Position numbers and translations under genes: made by a program
Notes under the pieces: generated by a model
What the model was told of the DNA's origin: nothing
What the model saw: only the letters and a program-made list of their open reading frames with translations
Database searches by the model: none
Source: Pseudomonas sp.
GTDB lineage: Bacteria > Pseudomonadota > Gammaproteobacteria > Pseudomonadales > Pseudomonadaceae
DNA: 41,150 bases
Assembly: GCA_030656145.1 (NCBI GenBank)
Contig: JAUSOF010000040.1
Span: forward strand, 1-41,150
Direction: 5' to 3'
Shown: one piece after another, positions 16,143 to 24,459 of the stretch
Layout: the number at the start of each line of letters is the position of its first letter
Position numbering within the stretch: position 1 is the first letter of the stretch

Positions 16143-16601
16143 ATGATCAACGCCAAACTGCTGCAACTGGTGATCAACGCTTCGAACGACGGCATAGTGG
16201 TTGCCGAACAAGAGGGCGATGACAACATCCTCATCTATGCCAACCCTGCCTTTGAAAGGCTGACCGGTTATGCCAGCGAAGATATTCTGTATCAGGATTG
16301 CCGCTTCCTGCAGGCCGGCGACCGTGATCAGCCAGGCCTGACCACCATTCGCGAGGCGGTAAAAAATCACCAGCCTAGCCGGCAAATCATCCGCAACTAC
16401 CGCAAGGACGGCAGTGCATTCTGGAACGAACTGTCGATCACGCCGGTGTTCAACGCAGGTGATCAGCTGACCTACTACATCGGCATCCAGAAAAATGTCA
16501 CCGAACAAGTAGAAGCCCAGGAACGGGTCAAGGAGCTGGAGGCCGAACTGGCGACGCTACGCGCAGAACTGGCGCAGCTGAAAACCCGACCACAGGCATA
16601 A
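16143..16601 (+). CDS. Short LOV-domain blue-light photoreceptor
   Basis: A 152-residue protein from ATG 16143, made of one LOV/PAS domain and a helical tail. The photoactive cysteine is Cys53 in YQDCRFLQAGD, with flavin contacts in NRx-like RNYRKDGSAFWNELSITP and the conserved GIQKNVTEQ at the end of the core. The tail (about 125-152) is a heptad-like coiled coil (VKELEAELATLRAELAQL). The sequence closely resembles the PpSB1/PpSB2-LOV proteins of P. putida, which form a flavin-cysteinyl adduct in blue light and carry no fused effector. How the signal is passed on is unknown. It is divergent from flavodoxin and 52 bp ahead of the PilZ gene. Confidence 0.9.
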   Translation: MINAKLLQLVINASNDGIVVAEQEGDDNILIYANPAFERLTGYASEDILYQDCRFLQAGDRDQPGLTTIREAVKNHQPSRQIIRNYRKDGSAFWNELSITPVFNAGDQLTYYIGIQKNVTEQVEAQERVKELEAELATLRAELAQLKTRPQA

Positions 16602-16653
16602 ACCTATTTCGCTCTATGCTGTCTTAAAGGGGGTCAACCCTTTCGGGCAGAAC

Positions 16654-17274
16654 GTGATCATGCATGACCAGCCACTACTCACGCAGGCTGAACTGGACTT
16701 TATTCAGCACTTGCATAAAAAGCCTGCGGCAAGCAAACGCAAGCCTGCGCCGGCGCCTAACCTACTGCTCGATGCTGGCGTGCAGCTCAAAGAACTGCTC
16801 GCCTACTGTGCAGCCAACGAGCAACTGACCATTGAGGCGCACATCGCCAATCAGCGGCTGACATTCACCGCGCACTTGGTCGAAGACGCACAGCAGGTTC
16901 AACACCTCGAGCTCGGTACCCCGCAAATTTTCGAGGATGGCCCGGCTAATCGTGCCTGGCGCTTGCCGCTGAATCCGCCTGTTGCGTTACGCCAGCGCAA
17001 TGGCAAACCAAGTGACCTGTGGGTACACGAGCTGTCACTCAACGGACTGCTGATCGAAGTCCGCAACAAACGTATCGCCCCTGAACACTTCAATTTGATC
17101 CTGCCACTCGCCGGCCAGAAACCGATTGCCATTGAAGGCAGCCTGGTACGCAAAGCCTCCGGTGGCCTGCAGGCCTATCGACTCGATCCGCTCGACAACC
17201 GTGGCAGCGAGCGCTTGCAACAGTTCATTTTCCAGCAACACCGCGCACTTTACCCACAGGCCAGCCAGGGCTAG
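16654..17274 (+). CDS. PilZ-domain protein (putative c-di-GMP receptor)
   Basis: A 206-residue protein starting at GTG 16654 or ATG 16660. The N-terminal half is a domain of about 100 residues without clear motifs. The C-terminal half has a PilZ look: LRQRNGK followed by VHELSLNGLLIEVRN, corresponding to the RxxxR and D/NxSxxG signature in degenerate form, and the strand HFNLILPLAGQKPIAIEGSLVRK. The substituted residues leave c-di-GMP binding in doubt. The same strand and close spacing suggest possible co-transcription with the LOV gene, which would link light and c-di-GMP signalling; this is inference. Confidence 0.72.
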   Translation: MIMHDQPLLTQAELDFIQHLHKKPAASKRKPAPAPNLLLDAGVQLKELLAYCAANEQLTIEAHIANQRLTFTAHLVEDAQQVQHLELGTPQIFEDGPANRAWRLPLNPPVALRQRNGKPSDLWVHELSLNGLLIEVRNKRIAPEHFNLILPLAGQKPIAIEGSLVRKASGGLQAYRLDPLDNRGSERLQQFIFQQHRALYPQASQG

Positions 17275-17439
17275 CGGGTAAGTGTGCGCATGCTGCGCGG
17301 CATAACTGTAGTTGCCGTCAACCCAAGCCACAGCCTGCTTCGATCAACGCCATCAAGCACTCAGCGATCCTTGCCACTCGCTGCAGGCAGTGCACCGGTA
17401 ATCACATGCCAACCCTGCCGCCGGGCTAACAGACCAATA

Positions 17440-18060
17440 CTAGCGCAGCGCCTGGCGGATCGCCGAAAGCAGGGGCTGATCCGCGACCGGTTTGAGCAAT
17501 GTGCTGCTGGCGATAGCCTGGCCCTGTGCATTGAGCAAGGTGACCCTGGTGTTGTGGCTGATTTCGCCATTGTCCAGGGCCCGATATTTGATCTTCAAGA
17601 CTGCTGCCAACGCCCGGGTTTGCCCATCATCGGCCGCCACCGCCAGGCGGAAGAAGCGCTCGTCAAGCTGGTGCATGTGGCTCATATGCGCCAAGGAGGC
17701 CGGGGTGTCGTGCTGCGGGTTGAGGCTGACCATCAGCACCTTGAGCCCGCCCTCCTCGGGCTGTAGCTCGGCGATAGTGCGCTGCAAGCTCTCCATCAGT
17801 ACCGGACAGGCCGACGCGCAATCGCCATAGAACATGGTGACCAGCAGTGGCTGCCCGGCCATCTCGCGCCAATCGAATCGCACACCCTGGGCATCGGTGA
17901 GGGGCATCGGCAAGCCGTAGAGGGAATCGGCTGGCACGCTAGCCCGTGCAAGCTCAACCGGGCTTGACTGCGCCCAGGGCACCAACCCGGGAACCACAAA
18001 CAAGATGGCGGACAACAGGGCACCGTGCAGCGCCCGACTCAGACGTTCGATTCTATTCAT
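17440..18060 (-). CDS. SCO1/SenC-family copper chaperone
   Basis: A 206-residue thioredoxin-fold protein with an N-terminal signal/anchor (about 12-32). The copper site is FYGDCASACPVL, the CxxxC motif (about 88-92), with the third ligand His in GEISHNTRVTLLN (about 170). SCO proteins deliver copper to the CuA site of oxidases or to other periplasmic copper enzymes. It is last in the nirK-nirV-sco operon and its start overlaps the nirV end by 8 bp. The context therefore suggests copper delivery to the nitrite reductase rather than to an oxidase. That specialisation is inferred. Confidence 0.9.
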   Translation of the reverse strand: MNRIERLSRALHGALLSAILFVVPGLVPWAQSSPVELARASVPADSLYGLPMPLTDAQGVRFDWREMAGQPLLVTMFYGDCASACPVLMESLQRTIAELQPEEGGLKVLMVSLNPQHDTPASLAHMSHMHQLDERFFRLAVAADDGQTRALAAVLKIKYRALDNGEISHNTRVTLLNAQGQAIASSTLLKPVADQPLLSAIRQALR

Positions 18061-18868
18061 TGGGGATTCCTGATAAATGCGAGGCTGGGTCGCGCGCGCA
18101 GCGAAAGCCCAGATAGTTGCCGCCCTGATTGGCCTCCATGGCCGCCAGCAGGGCCAGGCGGATCAATACCGCATAGTTGTCTTTGTCACCCAGCGACAGG
18201 GCCGCGCCACCGCAGAACGCCAACTGTTTCTGCTCGCCCTGAGTCCGGCTGTCGCTGCTGACAAACAGGCCGTTGAAGTCCTCCACCCACTCCCATGTCA
18301 GCTCATGCAGGTCATGAATACCGTAGTAATTGGCCGGCTGCAGACCTACAGCCTGGGGCGGCTGACTGGCCGGACGTGAATACCAGGCGAGAATCCGTGC
18401 CAGCCAAACCGCATCCTTCCGCGCATCGGCGCGCTGTTCGTCAGCCGCAGCGGCAAACTCCCACTCGTACCAGGTTGGCAAGCGCGCCTGCTCGCTGACG
18501 CAGAAGGCCTGGGCGGCATGCCAGCTGACCTGGGTTACCGGGGCACGGCCCTGCAACGGCGCAAACGCCAGCGGCCCAGCCCACAACGTCAGATAGTCCG
18601 CACCAGCCAGCACCGCAGGTACTGCGCCACGTCGCCAGTGCGGATGAGCCTGGAGAAACCCCAGGTACTCGGCATTGCTCACCGGCGTACTGCGCAGCCA
18701 GAATGGCCGGACGCTGGCAGGCGAACTCTCACCATCCGCCGGCAATACGCTGCGAAACTCACCGCCTTCCAGCAAGCGGTAGTCAGCGCCCCCGACAGTG
18801 CCGGCGATGCCCACGCAGCAGGCCAGCACGGCGCGGGTCGCCCACACGCATTTTCGCGCGGTGCTCAC
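18053..18868 (-). CDS. nirV: NirV-like formylglycine-generating-enzyme-family protein
   Basis: A 271-residue exported protein with a signal segment ending near GTVGGAD. The FGE/SUMF1 fold is recognised by FWLRSTPVSNAEYLGFL, VTQVSWHAAQAFC, RLPTWYEWEFAAA, ELTWEWVEDF and the C-terminal FCGGAALS...GFRCARD pattern. The paired catalytic cysteines of true FGE do not appear, as usual for NirV. NirV genes sit beside copper nitrite reductase genes and their biochemical role is unsettled. Here it overlaps nirK by 4 bp and sco by 8 bp, so it is tightly coupled to both. Confidence 0.87.
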   Translation of the reverse strand: MSTARKCVWATRAVLACCVGIAGTVGGADYRLLEGGEFRSVLPADGESSPASVRPFWLRSTPVSNAEYLGFLQAHPHWRRGAVPAVLAGADYLTLWAGPLAFAPLQGRAPVTQVSWHAAQAFCVSEQARLPTWYEWEFAAAADEQRADARKDAVWLARILAWYSRPASQPPQAVGLQPANYYGIHDLHELTWEWVEDFNGLFVSSDSRTQGEQKQLAFCGGAALSLGDKDNYAVLIRLALLAAMEANQGGNYLGFRCARDPASHLSGIPNE

Positions 18869-20289
18869 AACTTCTTGATCTGGCGCATCTCACTGACCTG
18901 CTCAGGGGTCAGCACCGGCTTGCCTTGGTTCATGGCCACATTGATGTAATTGATCACGGCGGCAACGTCGTTGTCGTTCAGATCCTGAGGTGGCATCACA
19001 CCGTTATAGTGCTCACCGTTGACCACCAACTCGCCGCTGCGACCGTGCAGGACGATATAGGCCATCTCATACGGCCGCTCCTGGAAGAAATCGGAATTGG
19101 CCACCGGCGGAAACACCCCGGCCACTCCAGTGCCATCGGGCAAGTGACAGGCCGCGCAGACCCGCTCGTAAACTGCCTTGCCACGCGCCATAGCGACATC
19201 GCCATTCGGCACTGGCGGCGCCACGACCTTGGCCGCAACCGCCGCGCCCTTCACCGCAGGCAGAGGCTTCTTTACACCCTCGGAAAAAATATCCGGTTGT
19301 TCAGCGCCGCTGACCGCCAGCAAACCGACGGCCCCCTTGTTGAAAGCACGGGTCAACGAATGGTCGACCAGGGTGAGATTGCCCGGCACCTTGGGCACGA
19401 ACTCGACAATCGTAGAGCCGCCTGGCGGCACCAGGGTGGTTTGCACATTTTCCTGATAATGGCTGCCACCATCGCCATGCACGCGGTCGAAGATCGCGCC
19501 TATCACATGGAAACTGGAGGTCAGGTTGGGGCCGCCGACACCGAAATACATGCGCACTTTTTCACCTACGTTGGCGGTCAGCGCGTTCTTACCGGTCAAG
19601 GCGCCATCGGCACCGTTAAGCAACACATAGGTCGGCTTTTCATCGACGGCTTTCTGCATATCGAAGTTCTGCAGGCCTTCGGCTCGGTAGGCGCCCGTGG
19701 TGTAGAAATCGCCCTGCATCACGTAGTACTCACGGTCAACCTTGGACATGCCCTCTTTGGGTTCGACCAGGATCATGCCGTACATGCCGTTGGCCACATG
19801 CATGCCCACCGGCGCCGTGGCGCAGTGATAGACATACAGCCCGGAAGCCAATGCCTTGAAGGTGAACACTGCTTCGTTACCTGGAGCGATCAGGGTTTGC
19901 TCGGCGCCGCCACCCGGGCCGCTGACGGCATGCAAATCGATATTGTGTGGCAGTTTATTGCTGGCCAGATTCTGCAGGTGCAATTCAACGGTATCGCCCT
20001 CACGCACACGAATCATCTTGCCCGGCACGGTGCCGCCAAACGTCCAGAACATATAACGCGTACCGGGTGCTATTTCTCTCTCGACCTCTTCAACAGTCAG
20101 ATTGACCACCACCCGCGCCGGGCTCTTGCGCGTAATAGGCGCAGGCACTGCGGGCGGTGCAACCAGCGCCTGGACAATCACCGGCAACTCCGCTTCGGCC
20201 GCGGCAATTGCCACTGTCGAGGTTAGCGCCCAAGCACAAGAAACTGCTGCACAGAGCATTGTTGTACGCTTGAAATTGAACTCTTTCAT
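18865..20289 (-). CDS. nirK: Copper nitrite reductase with fused C-terminal cytochrome c
   Basis: A 474-residue periplasmic enzyme reducing nitrite to nitric oxide. After a signal peptide (to about AIAAA, residue 31) come two cupredoxin domains. Type 1 copper ligands are seen in KLPHNIDLHA, VYHCATAP, GMHVANGMYGM. Type 2 ligands are in the same HNIDLH and YHC stretches plus LVDHSL. The catalytic Asp lies in HNIDLH and the catalytic His probably in SFHVIG. An Ala/Pro/Val linker (about 350-375) leads to a cytochrome c domain with CAACH (about 395) and axial Met in GVMPPQ. Three-domain NirK with a tethered haem is known from e.g. Ralstonia. It is the first gene of the operon, with AGGAC ahead of the ATG. 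Confidence 0.95.
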   Translation of the reverse strand: MKEFNFKRTTMLCAAVSCAWALTSTVAIAAAEAELPVIVQALVAPPAVPAPITRKSPARVVVNLTVEEVEREIAPGTRYMFWTFGGTVPGKMIRVREGDTVELHLQNLASNKLPHNIDLHAVSGPGGGAEQTLIAPGNEAVFTFKALASGLYVYHCATAPVGMHVANGMYGMILVEPKEGMSKVDREYYVMQGDFYTTGAYRAEGLQNFDMQKAVDEKPTYVLLNGADGALTGKNALTANVGEKVRMYFGVGGPNLTSSFHVIGAIFDRVHGDGGSHYQENVQTTLVPPGGSTIVEFVPKVPGNLTLVDHSLTRAFNKGAVGLLAVSGAEQPDIFSEGVKKPLPAVKGAAVAAKVVAPPVPNGDVAMARGKAVYERVCAACHLPDGTGVAGVFPPVANSDFFQERPYEMAYIVLHGRSGELVVNGEHYNGVMPPQDLNDNDVAAVINYINVAMNQGKPVLTPEQVSEMRQIKKL

Positions 20290-20695
20290 GACCTGTCCTC
20301 ATCCTTACCGGCAGAAGTATTGATACATCCAGGCCAAATAGTTGCATGCCTAACGAAACATTGATTGACCATGATCAACGTCTTAAAAATCAGCCGAAAA
20401 CCGTATTCCAGAGGGTGCCAACGCATACGGCGGATGATTTTTTCTACCACGACTACCCCCGTACTCATACGGGCAGTATTAACCGGCGCCAATTTCAGGC
20501 ACCCAAACAAGATGCCCCGGGCATGGTCGCCATGCAGCCATCCCAGGCGCTGAGCAAGCCAAGTAGAATTAGCCATCAGACGAACATTAAGGCATCGATC
20601 ACACCCAGGATTGGTCGAAGCGAGTAGAATGCGCGCCCGTCACGCCAGGGGCGCGTCATAGCTACATAAGGACGCCCTCACCGAGGAGTTTTATC
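20290..20695. other. 406-bp intergenic region between divergent nirK and lipoprotein genes
   Basis: It holds the ANR/DNR-type box at 20365-20378 and otherwise no convincing gene. A 96-codon minus-strand open frame across it has no recognisable domain and covers the promoter region, so I treat it as chance. Confidence 0.5.
20365..20378 (-). promoter_or_regulatory. ANR/DNR (FNR-type) box upstream of nirK
   Basis: TTGACCATGATCAA fits TTGAT-N4-ATCAA with one mismatch. It lies 76-89 bp before the nirK start, a workable distance for a class II promoter with a short leader. Low oxygen (ANR) or nitric oxide (DNR) control of the nir operon is the expected reading. Confidence 0.7.
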
Positions 20696-21316
20696 TTGCG
20701 CCGACTAATCACCCTGGCTACCTGCCTGTTGCTTGGCGCCTGCGCCAATAGCCCACAGTCGATCTATGAACACGCCGTGCGCTCGGCGCAGGGGCCGATT
20801 GCCAAGAGCAATCTCGAGGCCATCCACAATACGCAGGCGATCCCCCTGCCCGTGAATCCCGGCTTATTGCTACCTGTGTGGCCGATCGGGGCCGATCAGC
20901 CGCGTGTGGACTTCGGCAGCTCGATCTCCAATTACCGCGTGTTCTCTCTGCAACTGAATAAGGGCGAGCGCTATGCGCTAAACGTCAACTCGCTATGCCA
21001 TAACGCCTGCCTGGACTTCAACAAGTTCGCCCTGAAACCGCGTGCGCTGCTGCTCGATGCTTACGGCACGGTGATCGCCAGCCAACCCTCGCGCGCGAGC
21101 GCTGTGGTCGGCCAGATCAGCATGGGCTGGGATGGCGAGGCACCGGAAGACGGCACTTATTATCTGCTGGTAGCCGCGGACAATGAAGACACCGGTAAAA
21201 CCATCGTGATCGACAACATCTGGATCAACAACTCACCGCTAATGGCGGTAAAAGTCGACATGCACAGCGCACCTTTCGGCCAGATCAACGCCTTTTCCAC
21301 GTCCAATGACGAATAA
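20696..21316 (+). CDS. Lipoprotein of unknown function (MalM-like features)
   Basis: A 206-residue lipoprotein. I accept the TTG start at 20696 because GAGGAG precedes it at good spacing. The signal ends in the lipobox LLGACANS, with the lipidated Cys at about 16. The mature part contains SSISNYRVFSLQLNKGERYALNVNS and two cysteines in LCHNACLD, then a beta-rich C-terminal half (GTYYLLVAADNEDTGKTIVID). The pattern loosely recalls MalM-type maltose-operon periplasmic proteins, but there are no sugar-uptake genes near. It stands alone; function unknown. Confidence 0.75.
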   Translation: MRRLITLATCLLLGACANSPQSIYEHAVRSAQGPIAKSNLEAIHNTQAIPLPVNPGLLLPVWPIGADQPRVDFGSSISNYRVFSLQLNKGERYALNVNSLCHNACLDFNKFALKPRALLLDAYGTVIASQPSRASAVVGQISMGWDGEAPEDGTYYLLVAADNEDTGKTIVIDNIWINNSPLMAVKVDMHSAPFGQINAFSTSNDE

Positions 21317-21487
21317 AAGCAGCGATTGCCGGCTCGATGACCAGCAACGCCACGACTCACCTCGCCGACACGGATTCACGCCTAACAAGCGGCCTATTGA
21401 TCAGAAGCAATGCACGTTGCGCACAACGCCTTAGCCTATAGCGACCAAACCCTTGGGGTTTAACCAGTCATAACGCGCGAGGTTCAA

Positions 21488-21814
21488 ATGAGTATCACGT
21501 CCGCCAGCATCTGCGAGGCCGCCGACCAACTGCAGGGTTTTGTCGGCTTCAATGCCAGAACCGACCACTACATCGTGCGTTTCAGCGAGGATTCGTTCGG
21601 CCTGGATGTGCCAGAGGGCAGCATCTCCCCAAGCTGCGAGTTCGTCTGGTGCGCCGGCCCGGATCAACTGATGACCCTCAAGCGCGAGCGCATCCAATTA
21701 CTCCTCGACCTGCGCATCGACGAGCGCCTGAATATCGGCGAGCCGTTGCGGGTGTATATGCACCGCCAGGACCTACCCGAGATCACTGCCCAGCGTCTGC
21801 TTCGCCACGCCTGA
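21488..21814 (+). CDS. Hypothetical protein, 108 residues
   Basis: A small cytosolic protein without signal peptide or membrane segment. It is acidic and mixed alpha/beta, with motifs FNARTDHYIVRFSEDSFGLDVP and LKRERIQLLLDLRIDERLNIGEPLRVYM. I do not recognise a named domain. The codon use looks like its neighbours and the frame is uninterrupted, so I regard it as real. It is flanked by noncoding stretches of about 170-190 bp. No function is proposed. Confidence 0.65.
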   Translation: MSITSASICEAADQLQGFVGFNARTDHYIVRFSEDSFGLDVPEGSISPSCEFVWCAGPDQLMTLKRERIQLLLDLRIDERLNIGEPLRVYMHRQDLPEITAQRLLRHA

Positions 21815-22005
21815 CGCCAGACGCCCCCCAATAGCGACAAACCCACGGAATGCTCAGGCCACGCGCCTCACTGTAGCCCAGCTATTGCTTAGCCATGGGC
21901 GTAGACTTCGAGGCAGGCAGGCTCGTGCAGCTGGGAGGTGACAGTGACTGAAAACCCCTACGCTGCGCGCATCACTCAACCGCTATCCAGACCGAGGCGA
22001 AGATC

Positions 22006-22137
22006 ATGAGCAAAGGCATGGACTCAAAGAAACAAACAAAAAAGAAACCGCTTCAAACCGCGCAAGAAAAACGCATGACGAAAAAGGGCAAGCAGGCCGA
22101 TAAAAGCCTGCTCGGCAGTCACGCCTCCGGCGCCTGA
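22006..22137 (+). CDS. Small Lys-rich protein, 43 residues
   Basis: ATG at 22006 with GAGGCGAAG about ten bases upstream, ending TGA at 22137. The product begins MSKGMDSKKQTKKKPLQTAQ and continues with EKRMTKKGKQADKSLLG; about a third of residues are Lys or Arg. It has no membrane segment. The MSKGMDSKK start followed by a basic tail recurs, as I recall, among uncharacterised Pseudomonas small proteins. Binding to nucleic acid or ribosomes is possible from charge alone but is unproven. Confidence 0.65.
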   Translation: MSKGMDSKKQTKKKPLQTAQEKRMTKKGKQADKSLLGSHASGA

Positions 22138-22221
22138 TGCACACGCCCGGTGGTAGCCAATGGCATACCGCTGGGCAGTTGAATAGCGAACCTGCCACGC
22201 TCGACAACCGACTTATCCTGC

Positions 22222-22626
22222 ATGCCTGATCTGCACTGCCGAGCCTTGCCCGCCCCACTGCTACCGCTGGTGGATGCGTTCTATCGTGCGCATCGCTCAC
22301 CCATGCGCACCGACCGCCAGGCACAGGTCTGGGTCGCGCAATACACAACGATTGTCGCCGCCCTGTGCCTGCGCCCAATCGCAGATGGATACTGGCTTAA
22401 CAGCCTGTTCGTGGCCCCCACCTTGCGCCGCCAAGGTCTGGCGCGACAGTTGATCGCGCAAGCCTTGGCGCAGGCCGATAAGCCTGTCTGGTTGTTCTGT
22501 GATCCCGAACTGCACAGCTTTTATGCAAACCAGGGCTTTGCGCCCTGCGCCAGCCTCCCCGCAGCACTCGCCGAGCGGCTGGTACGCTATCAACGCACCA
22601 AAGACCTGATTGCCTTGTGTCGTTAA
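22222..22626 (+). CDS. GNAT-family N-acetyltransferase
   Basis: A 134-residue acetyltransferase. The acetyl-CoA site is visible as LFVAPTLRRQGLARQLIAQAL (R/QxxGxG/A type, about 69-89), followed by WLFCDPELHSFYANQGFAPC, the usual beta5-alpha4 region with a Tyr near the acceptor site. The substrate cannot be inferred. It lies 85 bp after the Lys-rich small gene on the same strand; no operon partner is clear. Confidence 0.85.
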   Translation: MPDLHCRALPAPLLPLVDAFYRAHRSPMRTDRQAQVWVAQYTTIVAALCLRPIADGYWLNSLFVAPTLRRQGLARQLIAQALAQADKPVWLFCDPELHSFYANQGFAPCASLPAALAERLVRYQRTKDLIALCR

Positions 22627-22752
22627 CAGGCCCGCGGTTCACCCTATCCGCAGACAGCTGGCGCAAATGCTGGCACTTTGTTCATCTTCTGCCCTTGCCA
22701 GGGTCAAGCAAAGCTCTGCATTCTTACTCCATCAAAACGACAAGAGCCTTTC

Positions 22753-23796
22753 ATGGCCAGACTGACCCAGCGATTGCTCAAGCGGCTGCGCAACGACTTC
22801 CAGCTTTCCATCATTACCCTGATGAGCTTCTTCGGCATCATGGGCATTTCGCCCTATGCGGTGTATCGGCTGACCGAAGGTAATTATCTGGTCGCCGCCG
22901 CCGACACCACCATCGTACTTTCCACGCTATGCGCCGTTTTTTATGCCTGGCGCACGGGCGACACGGTCAAGCCCGGCATTTACCTGGCGATTATTTTCTC
23001 GCTAGGCTCGACGCTGATCGCCATCAACCTGGGAGTCAACGGGCTGTTCTGGATCTACCCACTGATCCTGTTCAATTTTTTCATGGTCTCCCCTGGGAAG
23101 GCCATGGTGGCCACCGTACTGGTACTGGCGAGCCTGGTTGGCTATGCACTGCTGGTACCGGGCGCGGTATTCGAGAGCAGCTACCAGATGGTGTCGTTCC
23201 TGGTCACCGGCATGCTGGCCAGCACCCTGACCTTTATCTTCGCCCTGCGCACACGCCGCCAACGCGATCAATTGCAGATCCTGGCGATCCTGGATCCATT
23301 GACCGGCGCGCGCAATCGTCGGGCAATGAATGAAGAACTTAAAATTGCCGTCGCCACCCATCGCCGACACGGCAATAGCTATGGCATCCTGGTAATGGAT
23401 CTGGATCATTTCAAGAAGATCAACGACAGGTTTGGCCACCAGGCTGGCGACCAAGTGCTAGTAGCCTTAGTCGAGCTGATCAAATGCTGCTCCCGCCAGG
23501 AAGATCGCTTGTTTCGCTTTGGCGGCGAAGAGTTTCTGCTGCTCTTGCCCGCCACCGACGAAGTCGGTCTGAAAGCCGCAGCGACTAATCTGCAACAGCA
23601 CATCGGTGCACGTCTTAAAAGTCCTGGCGGCCCCGTGACGGCCTCGATCGGCGGCGCCATCCTAGGCAACGGCGAAGATTGGCAATCCTGGCTGGGCCGC
23701 GCCGACCGATGCCTGTATCAAGCTAAAAGCGCTGGGCGCAACTGCACCATCATCGACGAAACACTGCACCATAAACAGCACCTACCCGCCCAATAG
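22753..23796 (+). CDS. Membrane-bound diguanylate cyclase (GGDEF)
   Basis: I prefer the ATG at 22753 (MARLTQ), giving 347 residues; an open frame with ATG at 22678 adds 25 residues of poor coding character. Six hydrophobic segments span roughly residues 15-190, an MHYT/7TM-unlike simple bundle without known sensory motifs. The cyclase domain follows: DPLTGARNRRAM, LVMDLDHFKKINDRFGHQAGDQVL, and the signature GGEEF in RFGGEEFLLL. An RxxD I-site (RQED) sits five residues before GGEEF, so product inhibition is likely. It makes c-di-GMP at the inner membrane; the signal is unknown. Confidence 0.9.
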   Translation: MARLTQRLLKRLRNDFQLSIITLMSFFGIMGISPYAVYRLTEGNYLVAAADTTIVLSTLCAVFYAWRTGDTVKPGIYLAIIFSLGSTLIAINLGVNGLFWIYPLILFNFFMVSPGKAMVATVLVLASLVGYALLVPGAVFESSYQMVSFLVTGMLASTLTFIFALRTRRQRDQLQILAILDPLTGARNRRAMNEELKIAVATHRRHGNSYGILVMDLDHFKKINDRFGHQAGDQVLVALVELIKCCSRQEDRLFRFGGEEFLLLLPATDEVGLKAAATNLQQHIGARLKSPGGPVTASIGGAILGNGEDWQSWLGRADRCLYQAKSAGRNCTIIDETLHHKQHLPAQ

Positions 23797-23950
23797 CAAG
23801 GCCCTGCCCAGGGGCATGCCGACCTGCCCGTGAATACAGATGCAGCGTGCAGGGGCATTACGCAATTAGACACAAAAGACCCCCATCAGCAGCTGTAACA
23901 ACTCTGCCGAGGGCCAGTCTATTAAGCACATCACCGCACAGAGAACTGCC

Positions 23951-24457
23951 ATGAAACGTCGCTCATTCCTCCGGGGCATGGTCTTGCTACCAACCCTGCC
24001 GCTACTCGCCAGCCATGCACCGCTGAGCCTGGCCACGACTGTCGTGCCGCTGAACAAAGCACATGGCGCGTGGCGTGAACTGCTGTCGCCAGAAGCCTAT
24101 GCGGTGCTATTCGAAGAGGACACTGAACGACCCGGTAGCAGCCCACTCAACCAGGAAGAGCGCGACGGTACCTACCTCTGCGCCGCCTGCTACCTGCCGC
24201 TGTTCGCCAGCCAGCACAAATACGAAAGCGGCACCGGCTGGCCCAGTTTTACCCAGCCGATTGCCGGCCATATGGGCACCAAGCGCGACTTCAAGCTGAT
24301 CTTCCCACGCACCGAATACCACTGCGCCCGCTGCGGCGGTCATCAGGGTCATCTATTCAACGACGGCCCACAGCCTCGCGGCGAGCGCTGGTGCAATAAC
24401 GGCGTGGCCTTGCGCTTTATCCCCCAAGGTCAAGCCTTGCCTGAGCTGCGGAGCTGA
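23951..24457 (+). CDS. msrB: Exported peptide-methionine (R)-S-oxide reductase
   Basis: A 168-residue MsrB with an N-terminal export signal MKRRSFLRGMVLLPTLPLLA, twin-arginine-like in its RRSFLRG start. Zinc cysteines appear as CAAC and CARC pairs. The substrate loop SGTGWPSF and the catalytic Cys in RWCNNGVALRFIP (about residue 148) are intact. It reduces the R epimer of methionine sulfoxide in periplasmic proteins. It is followed two bases later by an exported MsrA, so the pair covers both epimers. Reductant might come from a DsbD-type system, such as that at 3873-7215; this is inferred. Confidence 0.92.
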   Translation: MKRRSFLRGMVLLPTLPLLASHAPLSLATTVVPLNKAHGAWRELLSPEAYAVLFEEDTERPGSSPLNQEERDGTYLCAACYLPLFASQHKYESGTGWPSFTQPIAGHMGTKRDFKLIFPRTEYHCARCGGHQGHLFNDGPQPRGERWCNNGVALRFIPQGQALPELRS

Positions 24458-24459
24458 AC

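Noticed and set aside
18703..20226. 507-codon open frame on the plus strand opposite nirK and nirV
   Set aside because: The minus strand holds complete, motif-rich NirK and NirV. The antisense frame has no recognisable domain and arises from high GC codon structure.
20286..20576. 96-codon minus-strand frame upstream of nirK
   Set aside because: It spans the ANR/DNR-type box, has no recognisable domain and overlaps the nirK start, so it is most likely chance.
22678..22752. Longer N-terminus for the diguanylate cyclase
   Set aside because: The extra 25 residues (including Cys-rich FIFCPCQG) do not look like a natural N-terminus and the ATG at 22753 begins a sensible membrane protein.
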